A DNA stretch of 64,000 bases from Eunapius fragilis (taxonomy: Eukaryota > Porifera > Demospongiae > Spongillida > Spongillidae), in NCBI GenBank assembly GCA_963681505.1, contig OY811976.1:4516003-4580002 (forward strand), in the 5' to 3' direction. Below are positions 57,101 through 64,000 of the stretch, piece by piece. Numbering within the stretch: the stretch's first letter is position 1; each line of letters begins with the position of its first letter. A program made the position numbers and the translations under genes. The notes under the pieces are model-generated. The model was not told the origin of the DNA, ran no database searches, and saw only the letters and a list, made by a program, of their open reading frames with translations.

Positions 57101-57225
57101 ATTCATAATGTTCAGATAATCGCTGTAGTTCCGCTGCGTACTCATTGATGGGTTCACCTTCTTTTAGGTCGCGTTTGTGGAACCTAAAACGCTCCGCAAT
57201 TGCCAAAGGTTTGGGAGCCATGTGT
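54120..57225 (-). pseudogene. Ty3/gypsy fragment A: gag to integrase, decayed
   Basis: In minus-strand order the domains are: gag (AIAERFRFHKRDLKEGEPIN, 57225-57000, frame-broken); zinc knuckles (CSGCGGRHEQSKC, CKKKGHIECVC, about 56890-56770); protease with DTGA at 56551-56540 and LLGHNWL; RT from EIERLESEGIITPTNWNEWA (56144) to the catalytic motif, which reads LLDD in place of the usual YxDD (about 55726-55715); the RT thumb (KCAFFKDSIQFCGHRLDREG); RNase H (CDASPYGLGVVLSHVLEDGQ, 55329-55147); and the integrase H2C2 zinc domain (VISELHSGHIGVVKMKVLAR, 54859-54641). The integrase catalytic core is deleted. A Thr/His-rich pol tail with a 72-bp duplication (54400-54545) follows. GAAGAGAGGGGC then TGTGATGTATTC near 54204 may be a polypurine tract and LTR start. 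Each domain is in a different frame, so it is dead. Confidence 0.85.
54400..54545. repeat. 72-bp tandem duplication in the gypsy A tail
   Basis: Two copies of a unit containing GCGCTTAGTTGGGGTTACAC and ATGTGTTGTGTCTGG lie head to tail, about 72 bp apart. Confidence 0.8.
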
Positions 57226-57269
57226 CACGTAAGCAGCATCACGAGTTCTGTTCATCGTACCTTTTTTGT

Positions 57270-57590
57270 CCGCAGGACGGGCACAGTATTAAAAAGACCC
57301 TGAAACGAAGCAAGCAAAGAAATAGAAGAGATCCTGTAGTGAATCGGGTCAATAAAAGAGCAAGGTACAGACCCTCGTCATCCAATTTTAATTTGTATCT
57401 TCTGTAGTTCTGATGATGATGACCCATGCAAGACGCTGGACGGGCACGATACGTAAAAGACCCTGAGACGAAGCGAGCAAGATATGACGACGCAGACCCT
57501 GGATCGAAGTGAGACGCAGAAAGAGCACGGTGGTACCAAAAAGGCCCTGAATCCAAGCGGGTTGGTGAGCACAAACGCTACCTTTGATCA
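57270..57590 (+). repeat. Degenerate RARY-KDPE-KRARY peptide-repeat tract
   Basis: Plus-strand units read GRARYVKDPETKRARYDDAD, RARWYQKGPESKRVGEHKR and, earlier, GRAQY-x-KDPETKQAK, with stops between. This is the same style of repeat as the YEADPEKKK tract inside the palindrome, in a different sequence version. It directly abuts the 5' end of gypsy fragment A. Confidence 0.6.
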
Positions 57591-57889
57591 TGCTGAAACA
57601 AGAAGAGCAGTTAAAAGGGCTACATAGTCTGGGTCTGATCTAATCACTGCCTCCCAAGTGCTGTAGAATAAAAAGTCAAGATTAAATGGTGAGTCCCATG
57701 TATGTAATACTATATTCTTTAACAAGTACTGTGATGAAATAACTGAGCATTCTGATGTGTAACTTAACTGTAATGAAAAGTTAGGTATAATAAAGTAATT
57801 TAATGACTTGGGTTTTGTCTCTTTGAACCAAGAGATGATAAAAGGCAGGGTGTATTACATGTTGCTTGAAAAGACACTAAATAGCAATA

Positions 57890-58234
57890 AAACGTACAAG
57901 TAAAGGTTGTTGAAGATGCATGCACACATGAATGGTTGGCTGACAAAATATGCACTAGAATGTTAGCAATCCCTGTTGACACTAATGGCTGGTGTGTTGT
58001 GGCTAATGAAATAAAGGATGAAAGTAAGGGTTAAAGTACTGATCATCCCAAAAAGTGGCTTTGCACCTGTCAGTGTAAACGCTTGAGTGATGAAGAGGTA
58101 GATATTGTTATAAAAACAAAGTTCCTTTTCACAAAGCCTGTAGCGGACATTAGAGTAGCACTAGGTGACCTTGATAAATGTTGCCACATTGATCATGACC
58201 TAAATGCAGACATTTGTGATGAGACATGTGTATG
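57890..58234 (+). pseudogene. Unrecognised Cys-rich coding relic
   Basis: The frame runs VQVKVVEDACTHEWLADKIC, then RMLAIPVDTNGWCVVANEIK, has one stop (58034), and continues DHPKKWLCTCQCKRLSDEEV, DIVIKTKFLFTKPVADIRVA and LGDLDKCCHIDHDLNADICD before a final stop at 58232. A single stop in about 115 codons of clear protein-like sequence suggests a recently lost gene, or an intron I do not see. It lies 300 bp after the peptide-repeat tract on the same strand and may be part of the same former gene. The family is unknown. Confidence 0.45.
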
Positions 58235-58239
58235 AACAC

Positions 58240-59280
58240 CCCTCAATATAATACCACACAATAGCAGTATAACTATGGTAAGGAGCGTAGGGGTTTTTTA
58301 TAGGTGGATGGGGAATACTGGTTCTAAACTGGTTTTGAGTCCTGCTCCCGGTATACATGTAATGCAGGCTAGGGATTAGCACTTCATGCCTGCCTCAGCA
58401 TGCTGATTGCTCCAGATGCTACAGTAACTGTTGTCATAACACTTCAGCTCTAGCTGGCTTCTCTGACGATGTATCCTGACATGCTGCTAGGTAGTGGAAT
58501 AAGATGGCATAGCACTGTAACTCCAAACACAAATGTGTTCAATGTTGGGAAGGTTATATCAGAAGGTTATATGTGCAAATGTGTAATGCTTAGTATAATA
58601 CCATATAATTAGCATGTCAGTTTACTTGGGACATAGTGATGCTAACGTATATGTGCATAAACCTTCCACAACAAATAAATACATGTAAAAATTAAAATTA
58701 GTGTGTCCGTATGCTGATTGATTGTCAAGAGAAGGGATACTTGAGTTGAATTAGCGATGGTAGCATATGAGAACTGTCATGTCAAACTTAATCATGTATG
58801 CTATGTGTATACAGTACAGGATCTAATTGGGTGTAGCCTGACTTAGTTAGGTGTAGCCTGACTTTCGTGTTTTGGTGGAAAGTTGGGTATCAAGCGTATA
58901 CCTTATGCTAACTCTGATTCGCAAGTTGTTGTGTATGTATAATACTTCATGCATCCACATGTGAGAAAACTACGAAGTGCAAACTTATTACTCAGGGAAT
59001 TATGTGCAATTGGAATAATGATAATTTTACATCAAACATGGCTAGTCATTACTAGCACCCCAAAAAGTAGGATAGGAGGCAGGACTTTATCAGCATTGCA
59101 ATGCAACTGTAGTTAACACGTTCATTTGAAGCCTCACCTCAGGTATGATAAGTTACTTTCCCACAAATGAGGTGCAGCAGTGTATATAAAGGTAATCTCC
59201 GAATCATTGCTCAGTTGTATGATTCAGCAGTGAGACCATAATATGGGGTGTGAGTATGGTTTGATGTACTTTTCTTTTAA
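58240..59280. other. AT-rich stretch with nothing supported except a dispersed repeat
   Basis: A ~75-bp block at about 58855-58930 (CTTTCGTGTTTTGGTGGAAA, GTTGGGTATCAAGCGTATAC) recurs inverted at about 63195-63265. No gene is seen. Confidence 0.45.
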
Positions 59281-59288
59281 ATACAGAT

Positions 59289-59635
59289 ATGGATCGTGCA
59301 ATTGAAGGTATAGCGGGCAACATCGAGGACGAACACGTTCCTCCTCCACTTACCACAGCTGATCCGTCCCTCCTGCTTCAGTTGAGGCACATTTTTTTCA
59401 TCCCTACAGGAGGGGACGTACAAGACGAGGCGGGTTCTTGTTTAATAAACATGTGAAAAGGCATTATACATACGCGCGGTGTCACCACAGACGCCACGAA
59501 CAAACCTCGCATAAGCAATCAGCCCTGGTGGGAACTATTGATACAGCAGCAGCCTCTCCAAACATTCCCAATGCTCGTTGGGAACCACAATTACGTAACA
59601 TTATCGAATGCCGACGAAATCTTAATTACCAATAA
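59289..59635 (+). CDS. Tentative exon(s) of an unknown gene
   Basis: An ATG two bases after a TTTAAATACAG acceptor opens a 55-residue frame (MDRAIEGIAGNIEDEHVPPP, LTTADPSLLLQLRHIF) ending at 59456. A second frame overlaps it from CATCCCTACAG (about 59408) to a stop at 59633, reading RGRTRRGGFLFNKHVKRHYT and PNIPNARWEPQLRNIIECRR. The two could be exons separated by a short intron, or alternatives. The domain is unknown. A long-hairpin MITE follows within 130 bp. Confidence 0.35.
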
Positions 59636-59764
59636 TACTAACGCAATTGACACAATTATATTATGTAATTGGGTCTTGATATGTATGAGGCTACCTGACA
59701 AGAAAACACGTTTTGCGAACGCACAATTGGCAGTATGCACAGAAGCCACCTAACCAATCCCTCT

Positions 59765-60018
59765 GCATGATAGGAAAAAAAGCAAGGAAACAAGTAGATA
59801 AAAAAAGACACATTATGAATTGGTACCAGAATACAACAAGACGGTCCTACATTTAGCCAAGTACCATGCACTTTGAATTTCAATTTGCTAAATGTAGGAC
59901 CATCTTGTTGTATTCTGGTACCAATTCATAATGTGACTTGTTTCCTTGCTTTTTACACCACCAATTCCAATCCTACATCCCGCTCTATTTCTCAAAGAGA
60001 AATTTTTTATCTACTTGT
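59765..60018. mobile_element. Long-hairpin MITE, copy 4
   Basis: GAAACAAGTAGATAAAAAAA and the arm TTATGAATTGGTACCAGAAT ... GGTCCTACATTTAGC fold onto GCTAAATGTAGGACC ... ATTCTGGTACCAATTCATAA. The right side adds CCAATCCTACATCCCGCTC and CTCAAAGAGAAATTTTTTAT, matching the ends of the copies at 33103 and 33533. It lies outside the palindrome, so the family is dispersed. Confidence 0.8.
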
Positions 60019-60040
60019 ATAACTTACTGTTGGTTGTGGA

Positions 60041-60395
60041 CTATGGACAAGGAGATACAGCAATGCAAACAGCTTTGATGGAAAAGGATGGAAACTTGAT
60101 CTCTTTCTCAACCATCAGTAATTGAACAACGCCTACAAAGTACATGTTGCAAGCAGTATTGAAATGAAGTACATGCACTCTGGAAGAGCAGTAAAGGACT
60201 ATAAGCATTCTCTGACCAGCATTGATGTCCATGTCGTCAGAGGACGTCTCTGAAATCATAGCCTGTGCAGTTGTCATCTGCCTGAGCACCACAATAATGC
60301 TGAGAGCAGTGCTCCAATCCTCATCGTTCACCCCTGTTTCAACAACCATATTGCCATCCTTTGCAGCAGAAACGAAATGCCAAGTGACACAATCT
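60041..60395 (-). CDS. Possible exon downstream of the zinc-finger exon
   Basis: The minus-strand frame reads CVTWHFVSAAKDGNMVVET, GVNDEDWSTALSIIVVLRQM and MISETSSDDMDINAGQRML. It is protein-like in its first two thirds and then hydrophobic. A possible donor (GTAGGC) follows CNMYF near 60135. It sits just after the zinc-finger exon but in a frame that a simple 27-nt intron would not connect. The family is unknown. Confidence 0.35.
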
Positions 60396-60420
60396 GTACA
60401 CAACTAACAGTAACACATAC

Positions 60421-60551
60421 CGGAGGTGCATTGGACTCAACGACAGAATAGAATTCAACGTAGGATCGATGCTTATCAGTTTCCTTGTGACGCTTAAGTC
60501 TCCAGTTTGATGGAAAGGCAACCTTACACACGTAGCAGTACAAATCTGACA
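60421..60551 (-). CDS. C2H2 (U1/JAZ-like) zinc-finger exon
   Basis: This internal exon lies between an acceptor (CAAATTATAG) and a donor (CCTCCG then GTATGTG). It encodes SDLYCYVCKVAFPSNWRLKR then HKETDKHRSYVEFYSVV. The pattern C-x2-C-x12-H-x5-H with a following basic residue is that of U1- or JAZ-type C2H2 zinc fingers, which bind nucleic acid. Neighbouring exons were not identified with confidence. The finger is complete, so this may be part of a live gene or a domesticated transposase. Confidence 0.5.
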
Positions 60552-60559
60552 CTATAATT

Positions 60560-61568
60560 TGCATGTAAAATTAGATACATCATCGAGGTTACCCACAAAG
60601 GTAAACCCGTAGTCCACACACCAACCGTTTATATTCGTGGTATAAGGGAGATAATTATGTATATAATTATGTATGCTGAATATTCTCGTTCTGAAATGTA
60701 CCGCTTGTACAGTCACTCGAATCTTCCATTTTTTAAAGGTCCCGCCCCTACACGTGTCGCATTGTGTCGATACGAGCAGCTGTCAACCATAATAAATGAC
60801 AACCTGCAAAGGATCCTTTCCAGGTCTCCTCTTCCGGGGTCTCGGCATCCACAGTCCAATACGACTACACGAGTACAGCAATTTCGCAAACGAACGCCTC
60901 AACTACCGTGCCAATAAGTCATCCGGCTGCAGTTGCCGCTAACCACCATTCCATTACTAATCCTGGCTTACAGTCGACTATCTGTTATCTCACACAGATC
61001 TTGTCAGAATTAAAATTAAAGGAATTTATGAACACGTGTTTTACAGAGACTCTGAGTAACCTCTTCCTGTCATTATAATAGCCGTCACAAATGTTAACTG
61101 TTCCTTGCAGTGACTGTAGGCAAGCCGTAACAACACCGAATTCAGAACTGTAGCGATCATGATTACAGTTTATCTCGAAATGTAAATTACAAGTACCATC
61201 GAGACTGTTCTACGATGTCGTTACAGATTATTAAGATCACGGGTTGTGTACAGACCCGTAATTCGATACCAATACAGGATGTAACAACGTTGCATCTCGA
61301 TATGAACTGAAAATTTCTGGCTGTGTAGGAATACATCACAGGGATTCGCAACCATTTCAAAATTTCTGAGCGTAGCGCCTATTACGTTCAATGAGAGCAG
61401 ACTATTACGCGTATGTTACAACCGCTATGAAAACTAATAGCTCTGTCGACTTAGTTGCCCACGTATATTATATACATCGTACAGTAAAGGTATGCATGCA
61501 TGGTATGCGGACATCCATGTGAATGAATGATGCAACCCTTTATTACATTCTGTTCTTACAACAGCTTA
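60560..61568. other. Mostly unassigned; one weak plus-strand ORF
   Basis: The frame 60657-60917 (plus, 86 residues, with PTRVALCRYEQLSTIINDNL) is the only candidate and has no recognised domain. The rest shows nothing clear. Confidence 0.3.
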
Positions 61569-61611
61569 GTATAAATTGATCTTCGTTGCCCCAAAGGATC
61601 AACGGTCGAAA

Positions 61612-62229
61612 ATGAATTTCCAACTGGCTTGTCTCCTATATCTGGTCTACCTGGGATCCGCTAGTCTGGAAGATATCCAAAACAATTTCCAAGTTTTAAA
61701 CGCTTTAAGCGGCGCAGTAAGTTAAAATTCTTCATGCGGTATTAAATATTATATAACGTCAAACATACAGTATACTGTGGATGACTCTAATATCACTAAG
61801 TTTCAAACTTTGTGTACAATCCTTCGACAAGCACGAGGCAATGTGTGCAGTGCGGAGCAATATCTACATGTAGATGGTATTAGACGTAAAGCATGCGCGT
61901 ATCTATCGGACATTTCAGTAAGTCTATATATACATATATTTATTTACTTCATTTAGGAGCGCAACTTTCCGTTTACATGCATGACTGTGATAATATAGGG
62001 CATCAATACCAACTATACATGCGAACAAGTGATCGATGTGATATGCGTCATCGAAGAAATAAGGCTGTTGCAGATACCAATCAACATTTTTCACATGTGG
62101 GCAATCACTTCAGGTGAACTTCCAAATTCGTACAAGCAAAACAGCACATGCAACTGGGTTAAGAGTGTCTTCAATCTCTCCCGTGATGATATTCCCTTAA
62201 TACTACTTCCTTTGTCTCAATATTGTTGA
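61612..62229 (+). CDS. Unrecognised secreted, cysteine-containing protein (three exons)
   Basis: The exons are 61612-61716, 61771-61917 and 61999-62229, all joined in phase 0. Introns are 54 and 81 bp with GTAAGT donors and CATACAG / AATATAG acceptors. The predicted protein has 160 residues. Residues 1-18 are a signal peptide (MNFQLACLLYLVYLGSAS). The mature part has seven cysteines (50, 61, 77, 92, 100, 135, 160) and N-glycosylation sequons at N42, N89, N132 and N143. TATAAAT lies at 61570-61576 and AATAAA at 62281-62286, so the gene looks complete and compact. I chose the exon 3 acceptor at 61998 because an alternative one at 61956 gives a stop after 13 codons. A GTGAAC after 62115 could allow another splice form. 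I know no matching family. Confidence 0.75.
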
Positions 62230-62280
62230 ATAGCACATGCATCACTGTATATATACTTGTTGAATAAGTCAGTGCTATAT

Positions 62281-62286
62281 AATAAA
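62281..62286 (+). terminator. Polyadenylation signal AATAAA of the secreted-protein gene
   Basis: The canonical hexamer lies 52 bp after the stop codon and is followed by T-rich sequence. Confidence 0.6.
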
Positions 62287-62299
62287 TCTTTATTGCATG

Positions 62300-62907
62300 C
62301 ATGCATATTTCTGAGAGAATTAAACATTTAATACGTCAATATCAATAGTGATTCAGAAACAGTAAGCATGCTTATCACAGCTTTGGTGGCATCAACTTTC
62401 TATCCAAAAATATGGGCGTCGGCATATCGGATTGCGTTTTATGTACCGTATAGTACCGCTAATAACAACCCCTCCCGAAAGGCTGCAAGGTGTTTAAACT
62501 ATATCGTGTCTTTAACCTTGTTAAAGTGGGTACAACTAATGAATTTGAATATAGGTACGCAGAAGGGTGTAGCTCAAACCAGGCCGGAGCAGGAGCAGTA
62601 CGTTGCACACATCCGAAGACTAAGTTAAGTACATGCGGAGGGCCTTGTACACATTCTAAGTACATTCTAAGTACTTATAAGATGGTCTAGATAGCAACTC
62701 CAGCTCCTGCTCCTGGTATTAGGATGTGGCTATATGGTTTTAAAAGTAGCATGCACCTCCTGCTCCTGGCTTTAGGTAGCGACTCCTGCTACTGCTCCTA
62801 GTTTTAGGTAGTAACTCCTGCTCTTGCTCCTGGTTTTAGCTATACCCGTACGCAGAAGTGTTCATGGCCAAGACACAAGTTGAAACACGAATAATTTTTT
62901 TTCGTTG

Positions 62908-62939
<32 letters not shown>

Positions 62940-63250
62940 CTTATACTCTCAGCAACGCTTTTAGATATAAGTTATTCCGTTCAAAAGCGTTGTGTTAATC
63001 TTCTTCAGCTTACCTACACATGTATCTAGACCAGTGTCAGTCAGTATATGCGTTGCGCCAGAGGGCTGGCCACACTAACTTTTGACCTAGTTGGGTTAGC
63101 AGTATCAAAGCCTATACTGTACCAAGAATTTTATCCATCTGATAGCCCTTGTGGCTATATGTTCATGTAAACATATGCAATAATAGCCCACACTTGCTAT
63201 CACAAATCTGGTAGGCTTGATACCCAACCTTCCACCAAAACGCGAAGGTC
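62300..63250. other. Non-coding stretch with simple repeats
   Basis: At 62695-62840 there are several copies of CTCCTGCTCCTGGTTTTAGG-like units. At 62909-62939 there is a run of about 31 G. The short frames at 62368-62690 have no recognised domain. Confidence 0.6.
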
Positions 63251-63253
63251 GGG

Positions 63254-63675
63254 CTATATGCCCAACAACTTTTCACCCTGTGCGTCGGGCCTGTAACACC
63301 AGACATTAATGTCAGTCAACATAACTGGGCTAGTAAAGAATTCCAAATCAGACTGTGCCACGATGATTGTGTCATTAATCAAGCTGTAATACACAATCGC
63401 TTGGCCACCTTGTTTGACTACGGGTGGCACGAGATTAATTTCTGGCCTTAGCGTCCTCATTAACGAATGAGTGAAGCGTGCTTCCCCTCAGTGACGTCAA
63501 AGCTAAAGATGTTGGGGAATTTCAGGATGAAAATCTCGCCCTTTATGCATCCTCTTAAAATGAATGAAGGGCAATTGATGAGCTGCAGTGCATCATAGTA
63601 CATACTGTCGAATTGTAACAATAAGAGGTGCTCAGCCCATATCACACGTTCATAGCAGTAAATATAGGCCCACAC
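63254..63675 (-). CDS. Two adjacent unrecognised minus-strand frames
   Basis: The upstream frame (63675-63460) contains YDALQLINCPSFILRGCIKG and EIFILKFPNIFSFDVTEG. The next (63460-63254) contains LRPEINLVPPVVKQGGQAIV, YYSLINDTIIVAQSDLEFF and LTDINVWCYRPDAQGEKL. Both look protein-like (alternating hydrophobic residues, possibly beta-rich). They are separated by a stop at 63460, so this may be one broken coding region. The opposite strand of the second frame is also open, so the call is weak. Confidence 0.3.
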
Positions 63676-63781
63676 TGACTAACAAAATTAGAGCTCTCTA
63701 TCTCTATAAATCCAGGCCACAGGCCATTTGGTCTGTCACCTGAGGGTCAAGGGTGCATGGCTCGAGACAGTGCATGCATAC

Positions 63782-63873
63782 AGGAGCCGGGATTATACAA
63801 TCAATACATGAATGTCGATTAGGAGGCCTAATCGACCTATCATTCTTGACTGCCGTGTATAATCCCGGCTCCC
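63782..63873. repeat. Short inverted repeat with an inner palindrome
   Basis: GGAGCCGGGATTATAC at the left is repeated inverted as GTATAATCCCGGCTCC at the right. Between them GTCGATTAGGAGGCCTAATCGAC is itself palindromic. It is 92 bp and may be a tiny foldback element or a cruciform-forming site. Confidence 0.8.
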
Positions 63874-64000
63874 GTATATAGTTATTTTTCGCCCCCAAAA
63901 ATGCAAATCAATGTTTTTCAAGCCGGTCTATTCTATTCTCATATACATAATAAATAATTAATATACACATTGATGCACTACACTGAATGTGGAGATGTAC

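Noticed and set aside
61957..61998. Alternative exon 3 of the secreted protein starting at 61957
   Set aside because: It gives a stop after 13 codons, while using the AG at 61998 opens 76 codons with cysteines and sequons in the same phase.
1..64000. CRISPR arrays, bacterial operons, tRNA or rRNA genes
   Set aside because: I found no regularly spaced identical repeats with unique spacers, no ribosome-binding-site-led gene clusters, and no recognisable tRNA or rRNA sequence.

Overview
This is eukaryotic, metazoan-type nuclear DNA, most likely from a demosponge. The reasons are the short GT-AG introns where I can place them (53, 54 and 81 bp), a gene of the CRTAP / prolyl 3-hydroxylase (leprecan) collagen-modification family, THAP zinc fingers, degenerate peptide repeats of the YEADPEKKK type, and dense hAT, PIF/Harbinger, Tc1, foldback, Ty3/gypsy and RLE-type non-LTR elements. 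The species assignment is inference. No bacterial operons, CRISPR arrays, tRNAs or rRNAs are visible.

Layout. Positions 1-16.7 kb hold two minus-strand exons of a leprecan-family gene (16671-16219 and 6289-5839) joined by a 9.9 kb intron. The intron and the DNA to its left are full of foldback elements with arms of several hundred bp, a Tc1-type MITE and other MITEs. Positions 16.9-22.2 kb hold an hAT MITE, an unresolved GC-rich segment, weak exon-like pieces on the plus strand and a broken coiled-coil ORF.

The centre, 22261-52814, is a giant inverted repeat. The left arm is 22261-37367 and the right arm 37685-52814, about 15.1 kb each, around a 317-bp unique spacer. Each arm carries, from outside in: an RLE-type retroelement tail, hairpin MITEs, a gypsy RNase H relic next to a ~100-bp tandem repeat, a convergent pair of gene starts (one a THAP finger), a YEADPEKKK-type repeat, a nested transposon set (hAT element with a perfect 8-bp TSD inside a PIF/Harbinger-like element, with a retroelement fragment inside the hAT), a decayed hAT transposase gene, further MITEs, and a multi-exon gene of unknown function whose stalk exons look like a kinesin coiled coil. 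The arms differ mainly by homopolymer-length changes. The right arm ends exactly at a 200-N gap, so the palindrome may be an assembly or fold-back artefact as easily as a real structure.

Positions 53.0-57.2 kb hold two broken Ty3/gypsy fragments on the minus strand (gag, protease, RT, RNase H, integrase zinc domain). Positions 57.2-64 kb hold relics of multicopy sponge-type genes, a zinc-finger exon, another long hairpin MITE, and a clean three-exon gene (61612-62229) for an unrecognised secreted, cysteine-containing, probably N-glycosylated protein of 160 residues.

Apart from the leprecan gene, the secreted-protein gene and perhaps the palindrome-borne multi-exon gene, nearly all coding signal here is transposon-derived or decayed.
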